Shown: positions 1 to 7,156, counted from the stretch's first letter. The stretch is 22,464 nucleotides of DNA from an uncultured Collinsella sp. (GCA_902469555.1 CABRDB010000108.1:1-22464), one strand, 5' to 3'. Translations and numbers: made by a program. The notes: a model not told the origin generated them from the letters alone.

Positions 1-73
1 CCACCACGGCGGGCGCGGCCTCGCGTGCGGCAGCGACCACACGGTCTTTAATGCCCTCGACGAGTTTGCTCAT
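1..73 (-). CDS. Unidentified protein, N-terminal 24 codons only
   Basis: This is the 5' end of a gene that leaves the window on the left. The ATG at 71-73 is preceded on the minus strand by an AGGAGAG ribosome binding site, about 6 bases away, which makes the start convincing. The visible peptide begins MSKLVEGIKDRVVAAAREAA and reads as a charged, amphipathic helix with no recognisable motif. The start lies only 11 bases after the stop of the TetR-family gene, so the two are almost certainly co-transcribed. By analogy with other TetR operons, this gene may be the regulated effector, often a transporter or detoxifying enzyme. The sequence present does not allow a product to be named. Confidence 0.7.
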   Translation of the reverse strand, partial: MSKLVEGIKDRVVAAAREAAPAVV

Positions 74-84
74 TGTCTCTCCTC

Positions 85-795
85 TTAGTTGTTGGACTCG
101 ACGGTTGCGGTGGTGTCGACCGCGTCCTCGAGCTGCAGATTCAATAGCTTCATGCCGTATTCCGGCACGTTGATATCGATGGGTTGGCCATACAGGTCGC
201 CGGGGCGCACAAAGGCGATAACCGTCATAATGCGCGCCATGGTCTCGGGCGATTCGGTGAGCCCACGCTCAAACCAACGCTGAATCAGGCCGACCTCGGC
301 ACTCACGACGTAGGTGACGTAGTAGTCAAAGAAGGTGCCCAGCGCCAAGCCCAAAATGCCCGTCTGTGCACGCGGCACCACGGCCTCGCGTGCGGTATCG
401 ATGATCTTTTTAATAAAGGCGGGGTCGCCGCCCGGGCCCAGCAGGGCCCCGATAAGGTCGCGATTAGCCGCAAGATAGCGCAGCAGCTCAACCGAACCGG
501 GTGCCGGCTCAAGATCATCGATGTTGTGATAGAGGTCGGGCAGCTGAGCTGCGGTGATGAGCTCAATGCGCTCACGGATCTCGGCCAGCAAGCCGTCCTC
601 GATTTGATTGATAAAGTCGGGGATATCGCGGTAATGCGAATAGAACGTGCGACGCGTAAGGCCAGCGCGCTCGGTGAGCGACGCGACATTAATGCGCGAA
701 AGGTCGCCGCTTTCGGCAAGCTCGCTAGCAAGTGCCTGGCGAAGGGCACGCTGCGAGCGAAGGGACCGGCGATCGCATTTCTCGAGCTGGGACAA
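85..795 (-). CDS. TetR/AcrR-family transcriptional regulator
   Basis: The 236-residue protein has the TetR architecture. An N-terminal helix bundle carries a helix-turn-helix at about residues 37-56 (VASLTERAGLTRRTFYSHYR), where the RTFYSHY recognition-helix motif is typical. A long helical C-terminal ligand-binding and dimerisation region follows. It should bind an operator as a dimer and release it on binding a small molecule that cannot be predicted here. The start is a TTG at 793-795. No in-frame ATG fits, and AAGGAGG lies four bases upstream. Palindromes at 829-869 in front of the gene suggest autoregulation. The following gene begins 11 bases downstream and is the likely co-regulated partner. 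The family call is secure; the ligand and target are unknown. Confidence 0.9.
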   Translation of the reverse strand: MSQLEKCDRRSLRSQRALRQALASELAESGDLSRINVASLTERAGLTRRTFYSHYRDIPDFINQIEDGLLAEIRERIELITAAQLPDLYHNIDDLEPAPGSVELLRYLAANRDLIGALLGPGGDPAFIKKIIDTAREAVVPRAQTGILGLALGTFFDYYVTYVVSAEVGLIQRWFERGLTESPETMARIMTVIAFVRPGDLYGQPIDINVPEYGMKLLNLQLEDAVDTTATVESNN

Positions 796-828
796 GCGTC
801 CTCCTTGTTACTCAGCCTGTGCGCTATT

Positions 829-869
829 GCACAGTGCGAGTATTATTGCACACCGTGTGCATCAACACG
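829..869. promoter_or_regulatory. Cluster of palindromes upstream of the TetR gene, probable operators
   Basis: Three short palindromes lie 34-74 bases upstream of the regulator's start. GCACAGTGC is at 829-837. TGCACACCGTGTGCA at 847-861 has perfect 7-bp arms around one base. CGTGT-N6-ACACG at 854-869 overlaps the second. On the minus strand an AATAAT-like -10 preceded by TG touches the middle palindrome. Size, symmetry and position fit a TetR autoregulatory operator, but binding is inferred only. Confidence 0.5.
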
Positions 870-916
870 TAAAGGCAATATTTGGGATGTGACGAAGGGG
901 CAATCCTTTTGTCGCA

Positions 917-1780
917 TTATTCGATGATGGTGCAGGAGTTCTGCTTATGCATGGTGGCGAGCATGTGTTTGGGGACGGCGTGAACCATGCAACTGCCGAT
1001 GGTCGCACTAGCGGCGGCCTTAGCTGCATCGCTTGCGTTTTTGGTCGCGTAGCTGTGGCGGAAGCGCTTGAGCATGGCAATGTCGTTGCCGCCGTCGCCG
1101 TAAACCGCGACCTCGTCCTCGGCAATACCGTAGTAGCCCGCCAGCCAGGCCACGCTCTCGCCCTTGTTGCACGCCACGTCCGTGATCTCAAACATCACCG
1201 GATCGAACGGTGCGTTGACCACGCGGTCCGATCGCTCGGCCAGATATGCCTTAAGGTCGCGCTCCAGCTCGGACGAGATCACGCGACAGTTAATCTTGCA
1301 CACGTCATGGCGCAGGATGTCACCGATCGACTGATCGAAATATTGCTCCTCGTGATACCCCCCACGTGCACGCATGCCGCGCATCACGATGCGCTTGATA
1401 GGACTGTCCTTTTTAAAGCCCGCCTGGTGCATCTCGAACGAACCGCTCGAGAACATGCCATCGGGCGTGGAGCAATCAAAGCAAATGTCCGGGAACGCCT
1501 TGAGCAGCTCCTCGGTAATCTGCGGATCGATGGTCCAGGTCTTGAGCACCTCGCCATGGCTGTCGCGCACGATGGACCCGTTGGAGCAGCAGGCGTCAAG
1601 CGCCAGGCCCGTAAAGCCATGCTCGCCGATCGGCAGCGTCGAGCGTCCGGTCGCGGGAACCACATGCAAGCCAGCCTCGGTCAGCTCGCGAATGGCACGG
1701 CGGATGGTCCCATCCGCCTCATGCAGGGCGTTCAGCAGCGTTCCGTCTAAGTCACTCGCAAACATCTTGATCATGGGCAT
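917..1780 (-). CDS. Cof-type HAD-superfamily phosphatase
   Basis: This 287-residue cytosolic protein is a type IIB (Cof/YbiV-like) haloacid dehalogenase-fold hydrolase. Such enzymes dephosphorylate sugar phosphates, pyridoxal phosphate or flavin-related substrates using Mg2+. Motif I is SDLDGTLL (D10 nucleophile, D12 acid/base), motif II is ATGRS (T44), motif III is K206 in NKGES, and motif IV is GDGGND (D229, D233). The middle, about residues 80-195, is the variable C2 cap that sets specificity. Length is usual for the family. The start is supported by GAAGGAGA about five bases upstream; an internal Met3 is a less likely start. It lies upstream of the TetR gene on the same strand with a 121-base gap, so it is probably its own transcription unit. 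The substrate cannot be deduced. Confidence 0.9.
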   Translation of the reverse strand: MPMIKMFASDLDGTLLNALHEADGTIRRAIRELTEAGLHVVPATGRSTLPIGEHGFTGLALDACCSNGSIVRDSHGEVLKTWTIDPQITEELLKAFPDICFDCSTPDGMFSSGSFEMHQAGFKKDSPIKRIVMRGMRARGGYHEEQYFDQSIGDILRHDVCKINCRVISSELERDLKAYLAERSDRVVNAPFDPVMFEITDVACNKGESVAWLAGYYGIAEDEVAVYGDGGNDIAMLKRFRHSYATKNASDAAKAAASATIGSCMVHAVPKHMLATMHKQNSCTIIE

Positions 1781-1802
1781 GCCTCTCCTTCGTCTGCACG
1801 AT

Positions 1803-1830
1803 ATTGTAGACGAGAACGGGCGCGCCCCAA
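1803..1830 (-). promoter_or_regulatory. Putative promoter of the HAD phosphatase gene
   Basis: Read on the minus strand, TTGGGG (1830-1825) and TACAAT (1808-1803) are separated by 16 bases and lie just upstream of the ribosome binding site. The -10 is good and the -35 only partly matches consensus. The element overlaps the hairpin at 1816-1845, so that hairpin could be a terminator for upstream transcription, an operator, or both. Confidence 0.4.
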
Positions 1831-1845
1831 GAGAGGCACGCCCGT
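1816..1845 (-). terminator. GC-rich hairpin, possible terminator after the PII remnant
   Basis: ACGGGCGCGCC and GGCACGCCCGT form an 11-bp stem with one mismatched position and an 8-base loop. On the minus strand it is followed by TTCTCGT, a poor T-tract, so intrinsic termination would be weak. It sits 17 bases beyond the stop codon of the PII fragment and may be that gene's original terminator. Confidence 0.4.
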
Positions 1846-1861
1846 CAGGCGAAAGATTGTC

Positions 1862-1957
1862 CTACACCGCAGAGGGGCCATGTTCGCCGGTGCGGATGCG
1901 GATAACCTCCTCGACCGGCTCGACCCAAATCTTGCCGTCTCCAACGGCACCGCAATC
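1862..1957 (-). pseudogene. C-terminal remnant of a PII signal-transduction protein (GlnB/GlnK)
   Basis: The last 31 codons before a TAG at 1862-1864 read as the C-terminus of a PII nitrogen regulator: GAVGDGKIWV, then EPVEEVIRIRTGE, ending HGPSAV. These match the family's GDGKIFV and EEAIRIRTGE signatures, including the Lys and two Arg that contact ATP phosphates. PII proteins are about 112 residues, so roughly 80 N-terminal residues are missing, including the T-loop. Upstream of about 1957 the frame stays open but shows no PII similarity, and it soon runs antisense-like through another gene's frame. No start codon or ribosome binding site fits a short gene here. I read it as a truncated relic left by a rearrangement; a short functional peptide is unlikely. 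Confidence 0.75.
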
Positions 1958-2034
1958 TTGGAAACGGCGCGGCAACGGGCGCGAAACCAACGGGAAATAC
2001 GCGAGCAAGGAAGCCGCGAGCGCGCCCGTCCCGG

Positions 2035-3054
2035 CTAGCGCCGGAACAGCTCGCGGGCTCGGTCGCGGAGGTCGGTAGCTCGGATGACGCCCTCGTAGCG
2101 GTTGATACGCAAGCGCGGGAAGGCATTGAAGAAGCGCAGGTCGCGGCGGCTGAGTGACACGCTCGGCACCGGACGGCTTATGCCCTTGCCGGCAAGGCGA
2201 CGACTGAGCGACGGACGCGGCATGCTCGGCGCGGCATCGGCCACGCGGCGGGCAGCAAGTGCCAGGCCGCGAGCACCATCCGCGATAAACGTCGGCATCG
2301 AAGCCTTCTCGCACAGGGCATCGAGCGCGGCGTCACCCAGCTCGGCCAGCCACGCGTTAACGGCACGGCTGCGGATATGCGTCTGCGCCACCGAGTCGAT
2401 CGCCGAATCGGGAATACGTTCAAGCATGGAATCAGACGCATCGGCAAGCGACTCGTTGATGCGGTCGGCAAGGTCGGCCCGGACGCGCTCCAACTGATCA
2501 GACAGGCGGCGCCAGCTGGCCAAAGAGCACACTGCGTCGACCATCATCGCGACCGCGACGATAAAGGCGGACAGCCGCACAATCAGCACCGGCAGATGGC
2601 CAAGCAGCCCCAGCAATGCCGGCTCCACTAAACGGCAAATGCACAACGCACCCAAGCCAAACGCGCAGGCCCAGTACAGACAGATGCGTCCGTGCAGGTT
2701 AAACGGCAGGTGCGAATAGTCCCAAAAGCGAGCGCCCGTTGTTTTTTCCAGCAGCACGCCTACGCTGTACTCAATCACGCTGCATACGAGCGCTGCAGCG
2801 ACAAACTGGCTCGGGGCATCCGGAATCCCGCGCAACAGCAGCCAGCAGGCAATGCCGCCCACACCATAGATAGGACAACACGGCCCCAGCAAAAAGCCGC
2901 TGTTGGCAAATCGTCCGTGATTGAGCATGGCGCAGACCGTCGACTCCCACGCCCAGCCGCAAAACCCGTAAAAGGCAAACGAGAGCACCAGTGCCGAAAG
3001 CGGGCAGACGGCAAGCGTCGCGCCGCCAAACGCCATGTCAATCGCGGTCCCCAC
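2035..3054 (-). CDS. Multi-pass membrane protein, putative 'ABC transporter permease type IV' family (PF06541-like)
   Basis: This 339-residue protein has about five hydrophobic segments in its first 180 residues (roughly 13-35, 62-75, 84-104, 121-142, 154-180), followed by a soluble, Arg- and Ala-rich tail. The motifs GWAWE, FLLGPCCPIYGVG and FWDYS-N5-FNLHGRICLYW are characteristic of a Firmicutes/Actinobacteria membrane family loosely annotated as ABC-transporter permease, whose role is not established. Translation probably starts at GTG 3052-3054 with GAGGAG upstream; an ATG at 3034-3036 (Met7) is an alternative. The start is three bases after the stop of the HD-domain gene, so the two are translationally linked. 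The long soluble C-terminal tail, about 160 residues, is not part of the core family and shows no motif I know. Confidence 0.75.
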   Translation of the reverse strand: MGTAIDMAFGGATLAVCPLSALVLSFAFYGFCGWAWESTVCAMLNHGRFANSGFLLGPCCPIYGVGGIACWLLLRGIPDAPSQFVAAALVCSVIEYSVGVLLEKTTGARFWDYSHLPFNLHGRICLYWACAFGLGALCICRLVEPALLGLLGHLPVLIVRLSAFIVAVAMMVDAVCSLASWRRLSDQLERVRADLADRINESLADASDSMLERIPDSAIDSVAQTHIRSRAVNAWLAELGDAALDALCEKASMPTFIADGARGLALAARRVADAAPSMPRPSLSRRLAGKGISRPVPSVSLSRRDLRFFNAFPRLRINRYEGVIRATDLRDRARELFRR

Positions 3055-3057
3055 CGT

Positions 3058-3615
3058 CTACTCTCTCCTCTTTTCGCTCGAATCTTTGCTCGAGCCGTCA
3101 CTCGAGCCCTCGTTCGAATCGTTCGCGCCGCCTTTGCGCGGTAGACGGCAGGCGACCGTCTCGCGCAGAGCACACCACTTATCAGCCAGGCACACAATCC
3201 ATGCCTCGCGACACGTCGGCGGCACCGGTACCAGCGGAAACATATGGCGCGCGATGATATTCCGCTCGCGCGGCGTCAGTTCAAAATCTTCCTCCGCACG
3301 TGCCAGGGCAAAAAACGGGTGGCGAAAGCCATGCAGCCGATGGCTTGGATCGGAATCGTGCCAGTCATAGAGAAAGTAATCGTGCAGCAGAGCCCCGCGC
3401 AGCAGCGAGCCGCGGTCGACGGAGATACCGACGCGGCCCAGGCGCTCGGCAAAAGACAGACTTGCCCGCGCCACTGAGGTCACATGCGTATACACCGTCA
3501 CATCTCCATGCTGGATAAACTCGCGCGTCAGGTCCAGACGACCCGCCTGTGCCAGTTGACGGGCAGCATGGTCCACTTCGCACGCGATTTTCTCGGCACG
3601 AACGACATCGGACAT
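3058..3615 (-). CDS. HD-domain phosphohydrolase
   Basis: This 185-residue cytosolic protein has an HD metal-dependent phosphohydrolase fold: H44 in YTHVTSVA, the H78-D79 pair in ALLHDYFLYD, H124 in IIARHMFP and D145 in CLADKW. HD proteins of this size act on nucleotides or other phosphomonoesters; the substrate is unknown. I chose the ATG at 3613-3615 because GGAAGGAGG lies right in front of it; the frame extends 24 codons further upstream without a better site. The last 25 residues are a low-complexity Ser/Asp/Glu/Lys tail encoded by near-repeats of TCGAGC/TCGAAT (about 3075-3125), which looks expanded by slippage. It is first in an operon with the membrane protein downstream, and I recall the same pairing in other Gram-positive genomes. 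Confidence 0.85.
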   Translation of the reverse strand: MSDVVRAEKIACEVDHAARQLAQAGRLDLTREFIQHGDVTVYTHVTSVARASLSFAERLGRVGISVDRGSLLRGALLHDYFLYDWHDSDPSHRLHGFRHPFFALARAEEDFELTPRERNIIARHMFPLVPVPPTCREAWIVCLADKWCALRETVACRLPRKGGANDSNEGSSDGSSKDSSEKRRE

Positions 3616-3704
3616 GCTGCCTCCTTCCAGCGGCTCACGGCGACAAGCCACGGCCTGTGCACAATCGATAAAAACATCATGGAACACATCAGTATGGCAT
3701 CGGA

Positions 3705-3716
3705 CAAAACGTTTTG
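3705..3716. promoter_or_regulatory. 12-bp perfect palindrome in a divergent intergenic region
   Basis: CAAAACGTTTTG lies between the HD-domain gene (minus) and the DXS-like gene (plus), a 228-base divergent gap. It is a plausible operator for either gene but has no other support. The same gap also holds a direct repeat of GTGCCGGC at 3792-3799 and 3807-3814, which can also fold on itself through GCCGGC. No convincing promoter could be assigned to either gene. Confidence 0.3.
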
Positions 3717-3843
3717 CCCCGCCAGTTGGCGAATTACCGCGCCGCCGTCACATATCAAACGCCAAAATGTGCGAGACTGTTTTGTGCAATTGTGCCGGCC
3801 GAGGGAGTGCCGGCGCACGATTCGCATGGAGTAACCCACAACG

Positions 3844-5625
3844 ATGCTGCTTACGCAAACGACAACGCCCGAGGACGTCAAGGCTCTCGACCGCGCCGAG
3901 CTTCCGCTGCTCTGCGGCGAGATCCGTCAGGCAATCCTCGAAAGCTCCGCCGCCGTCGGCGGGCACGTTGCCCCCAACTTGGGCGTCGTTGAGCTTACGG
4001 TTGCGCTTCATCGCGTATTTAACTCCCCCATCGACAAAATCGTCTTTGACGTTTCGCACCAGACCTACGCCCACAAGGCGCTGACCGGGCGCGCGTACAC
4101 TTATATCGATCCGGAGCGTTATGGTGAGGCTTCTGGCTTTGCCAATCCCGACGAGTCCGAGCACGACCTGTTCGCCATGGGCCATACCTCCACGTCGGTG
4201 AGCCTGGGCTGCGGCCTGGCGCACGCTCGTGACCTGGCGGGCGATACGTATAACGTCATTACTGTTATTGGCGACGGCTCGCTTTCGGGCGGCCTGGCGT
4301 TTGAGGGCTTTAACAACGCCGCCGAGCTCGACAGCAACCTGATCATCATCGTCAACGACAACGACCAGTCCATCGCCGAGAACCACGGTGGCCTCTATCG
4401 CAATCTGGCCGAGCTGCGCGCCAGCAACGGCACCTGTGAGCGCAACGTTTTCCGCGCGATGGGGCTCGACTACCGCTATCTGGACGCCGGTAACGATGTG
4501 TTGGCCCTCGTCGACGCGCTGCAGGAACTGCGCAATATCGATCATCCCATCGTACTGCACGTCTCCACCGCCAAGGGCAAGGGCTTTGAACCGGCCCAGA
4601 GCGACCCCGAGCGCTGGCACCACGTTGGCCCGTTTGACATGGCGACTGGGCGCAAGCTCTGCCCGGGCCATCCGAGCGAGCCTGCGCCGCGCACCTATGC
4701 CGACATTACGGGCGAGGCGCTCAGCGCCGCCATCGAGCACGATCCGCAGGTCGTGGGTATCACGGCCGCCACGCCCTACATCATGGGCTTTACACCCGAG
4801 CTTCGCGCTGCCGCCGGCAAACAGTTCGTCGATGTGGGCATTGCCGAGGAGCACGCCGTGACCTTTGCCACCGCGCTTGCGCGCTCGGGCGCCAAGCCAG
4901 TCTTTGGTGTGTACGGCACGTTTTTGCAGCGCGCCTACGACGAGCTGTGGCACGACCTGTGCCTCAACGATGCCCCGGCGACGATCCTGGTGTTTGGCGC
5001 ATCAATCTTTGGCACTACGTCCGAGACGCACCTCTCGTTCTTTGATATTTCCATGCTGGGCGGACTTCCCAACATGCACTACTTGGCGCCGGCCTGCATG
5101 GAGGAATACCTGTCCATGCTGAGCTGGTCGCTCGACCACCGCGAGCATCCCGTGGCGATCCGCGTACCGGGCATTGGCCTGGTTAGCCGCCCCGATTTGG
5201 CGCCCGCCGAGGACACCGACTACAGCGCCGTTCGCTACGACGTGGTACGTCAGGGCCGCGACGTTGCCGTGCTCGCGCTTGGCGATTTCTTTGAGCTGGG
5301 CGAGCGCGTGGCAAATCGCTTGGCTGCCGAGTACGGCATCGAGGCCACGCTCGTCAACCCGCGCTTTGCAACCGAGCTCGACCGCGAGTTCCTCGACAGC
5401 CTTGCCGCCGAGCATCGCGTTGTCGTCACCCTCGAGGACGGCATCTTGGACGGCGGCTGGGGCGAGCGCGTGGCGTGCTACCTGGCCTGCACGCCCGTGC
5501 GCACGCGCACCTTTGGCATCGCCAAGGGCTTCCCCGACCGCTACGACCCCAACGAACTGCTCGCGCAGAACGGCATGACGGTCGAGAACATGGCCGCCGA
5601 AGCCGTGAGACTACTCAACGAGTAA
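3844..5625 (+). CDS. 1-deoxy-D-xylulose-5-phosphate synthase-like transketolase-family enzyme
   Basis: The 593-residue cytosolic enzyme is a thiamine-diphosphate protein of the DXS/transketolase family. Residues 1-270 form the cofactor domain, with GGHVAPNLG (H41), DVSHQTYAHK, GHTSTS, GDGSLSGG (143-150) and NDND (171-174). The middle pyrimidine domain carries the catalytic Glu in GIAEEHAVTFA (335-337) and YGTFLQRAYDE. A C-terminal transketolase domain follows. It is shorter than standard DXS (about 620-640). The DXS substrate motif DRAG-N4-DG-N-TH is replaced by FGASIFGTTSETH (384-396), so residues equivalent to E. coli R420 and D427 are lost while H431 is kept. I recall close relatives in many gut Firmicutes and Actinobacteria, usually annotated as DXS. 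True DXS activity is therefore uncertain. GGAG lies 11 bases before the ATG, and the gene appears monocistronic. Confidence 0.85.
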   Translation: MLLTQTTTPEDVKALDRAELPLLCGEIRQAILESSAAVGGHVAPNLGVVELTVALHRVFNSPIDKIVFDVSHQTYAHKALTGRAYTYIDPERYGEASGFANPDESEHDLFAMGHTSTSVSLGCGLAHARDLAGDTYNVITVIGDGSLSGGLAFEGFNNAAELDSNLIIIVNDNDQSIAENHGGLYRNLAELRASNGTCERNVFRAMGLDYRYLDAGNDVLALVDALQELRNIDHPIVLHVSTAKGKGFEPAQSDPERWHHVGPFDMATGRKLCPGHPSEPAPRTYADITGEALSAAIEHDPQVVGITAATPYIMGFTPELRAAAGKQFVDVGIAEEHAVTFATALARSGAKPVFGVYGTFLQRAYDELWHDLCLNDAPATILVFGASIFGTTSETHLSFFDISMLGGLPNMHYLAPACMEEYLSMLSWSLDHREHPVAIRVPGIGLVSRPDLAPAEDTDYSAVRYDVVRQGRDVAVLALGDFFELGERVANRLAAEYGIEATLVNPRFATELDREFLDSLAAEHRVVVTLEDGILDGGWGERVACYLACTPVRTRTFGIAKGFPDRYDPNELLAQNGMTVENMAAEAVRLLNE

Positions 5626-5626
5626 G

Positions 5627-5664
5627 AAAACCTCCGCAAGGGAAGCATCCCTGCGGAGGTTTTT
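5627..5664 (+). terminator. Rho-independent terminator of the DXS-like gene
   Basis: AAAACCTCCGCAAGGG and CCCTGCGGAGGTTTTT form a GC-rich stem of about 15 bp with one bulged base and a six-base loop, starting two bases after the TAA. The 3' side runs into TTTTTGTTTT. The A-tract on the left makes it usable on the other strand as well, suiting its place between convergent genes. Confidence 0.92.
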
Positions 5665-5682
5665 GTTTTCACAGCTCAATTA

Positions 5683-5898
5683 TCTCAATCTGTAACATCT
5701 AGGGCCCGAATTCCCGTCTAACTGTTACAGATTTAGATAAGACGTCTTAGTCCCAGACCTTTGTCTCAATCTGTAACAGATAGAGACCTTTTGGCCGTCC
5801 AGATGTTACAGATTGAGACATTCGAATTCCCCTGAAGAGAAAATCTCAATCTGTAACAGTTACTCGGTAAAAACGGCTGCAGATGTTACAGATCGAGA
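5683..5898. repeat. Six alternately inverted 15-bp repeats at a 40-bp pitch
   Basis: The 15-mer TCTCAATCTGTAACA occurs at 5683-5697, 5764-5778 and 5844-5858. Its reverse complement occurs at 5723-5737, 5804-5818 and 5884-5898. Orientations alternate strictly. Start-to-start distances are 40, 41, 40, 40 and 40, leaving spacers of 25, 26, 25, 25 and 25 bases. The core ATCTGTAACA is identical in all six; one copy has A for C at position 4 and another has G for A at position 5. Spacers are dissimilar apart from short shared words (CGAATTCCC in the first and fourth, AGACCTTT in the second and third). Each forward/reverse pair can fold as a 15-17-bp hairpin. On the minus strand the copy nearest the dehydrogenase gene (5898-5844) is followed by TTTTCTCTTC and could act as its terminator. 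Confidence 0.93.
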
Positions 5899-5914
5899 CA
5901 AAGCAGCAAGGCAA

Positions 5915-7117
5915 CTAACGGTAGCTGTTCTTGAGAATTTTGACGGCGTCGGGGTCGGTCAGCGTCACGGGGTCGTGGCTGAACAGGACGCCGTTGGTCG
6001 TCAGAGCGTTGTGCGCGATGGCCGGCAGCTCTTCGACCGTAATCCCCCACTCGCTCATGGCGAGGTCTGCCACATGGCAAGCCTCCATCAGGCGCGTGAG
6101 CTCAATCACAAAATCGTGCGGATCATCCGCGGCGGCATTGCCCATCAGACGCGCCATGTCGATATAGCGCTCGGGTGCGGCACCATGATCGATCATCCAC
6201 GTGTGATAGGCACGGGCGATCATAATGAGACCGGCGCCGTGCGGCAGGTCGTGATGATGCGCGCTCATGCCATGTTCAAGACCATGCGAGCCCGTGGTGC
6301 CCGAGGCATCCATGGCGTAACCGCCGAGCGTGTTGGCAAACGCAAGGCTCGAGCGCGCCTCCAGGTCATCGCCATTATTGACGCACGCAGGCAGCGCCAC
6401 GGCGGCACGGCGAATGCCTTCGCGGCAAACCATGTCACCCATGGGCGTGTTGGTATTTGAGATGTAGCACTCAACGCAATGGAACAGGGCGTCGAATCCC
6501 TGATAGGCGGTCAGACGTGCCGGAACGCTCACCATAAGCTCGGGATCAACGATCGAAAGTACCGGAAACAGGCGCGGATCGCCCAGGCGAAGCTTCTCAT
6601 CATTGTCCTCGCAGGACAGGACACCGCCCGCATCGACCTCGGAGCCGGTACCCGCCGTGGTGGTCACGCAAACAAGCGGCAGCGGATCGTTAGGGATGGA
6701 CAGGCCGAGCGCAGTGCCACCATTCACAAAGTCCCAGATGTCACCGGGGCACTCGTTGCCCTCGGCATCGGTATGCGGGTTGGTCGCCACCGCGCAGATG
6801 CCCTTGCTGCCGTCCATGACCGAACCGCCGCCGAGCGCCAGCACAAAGTCACAGTCATGGGTGCGCGCCATCCAGCCACCTGCGTTGACGGTCTCGCGCA
6901 GGGGGTTGGGCTCAATGCGATCGAACAGCTCGTGCGCCACGCCGGCGCGTTCGAGCTCGACCTCCAAACGTCCCAGATATCCAAAGCGCTTGACCGAGTT
7001 GCCACCCGTGGTAACGATGAGCGCTTTGGTGCCGGGCAGCTTCTGCGCGCCCAGCTCGCCCAATTTGCCCGCGCCAGACAACACCTTGGTCGGTGCGAAA
7101 AACGAATAACCGTTCAT
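5915..7117 (-). CDS. Iron-type (group III) alcohol dehydrogenase
   Basis: This 400-residue NAD(P)H-dependent oxidoreductase belongs to the Fe-containing alcohol dehydrogenase family, of which butanol dehydrogenases are the closest type. These enzymes interconvert aldehydes or ketones and alcohols in fermentation. An N-terminal dinucleotide domain contains ALGGGSVMDGSK (residues 94-105), followed by TTTAGTGSEV (152-161). The C-terminal helical domain has the metal site: D209 and H213 in GFDALFHCVE, H278 in GSHGLEH and H293 in LPHGAGL. All four ligands are present and length is normal. The ATG is preceded by AAGGAGAT with seven-base spacing. It stands alone between a convergent neighbour, across the repeat array, and a divergent ABC-importer operon. 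The physiological substrate cannot be inferred. Confidence 0.92.
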   Translation of the reverse strand: MNGYSFFAPTKVLSGAGKLGELGAQKLPGTKALIVTTGGNSVKRFGYLGRLEVELERAGVAHELFDRIEPNPLRETVNAGGWMARTHDCDFVLALGGGSVMDGSKGICAVATNPHTDAEGNECPGDIWDFVNGGTALGLSIPNDPLPLVCVTTTAGTGSEVDAGGVLSCEDNDEKLRLGDPRLFPVLSIVDPELMVSVPARLTAYQGFDALFHCVECYISNTNTPMGDMVCREGIRRAAVALPACVNNGDDLEARSSLAFANTLGGYAMDASGTTGSHGLEHGMSAHHHDLPHGAGLIMIARAYHTWMIDHGAAPERYIDMARLMGNAAADDPHDFVIELTRLMEACHVADLAMSEWGITVEELPAIAHNALTTNGVLFSHDPVTLTDPDAVKILKNSYR

Positions 7118-7156
7118 ACGCGATCTCCTTACTTATATATGCGTCGCATTGCCGCC

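Noticed and set aside
184..1750. Plus-strand open frames at 184-927 and 947-1750
   Set aside because: They mirror the TetR and HAD phosphatase genes. Their translations lack domains and binding sites, while the minus-strand proteins are clear families.
3748..4953. 401-codon minus-strand open frame
   Set aside because: It lies antisense to the DXS-like gene, whose motifs are unmistakable. The frame is open because of GC-biased codon use, and its translation shows no domain.
5683..5898. CRISPR array
   Set aside because: The repeats alternate in orientation and are only 15 bp with 25-bp spacers. CRISPR repeats are longer and share one direction, and no cas gene lies in the window.
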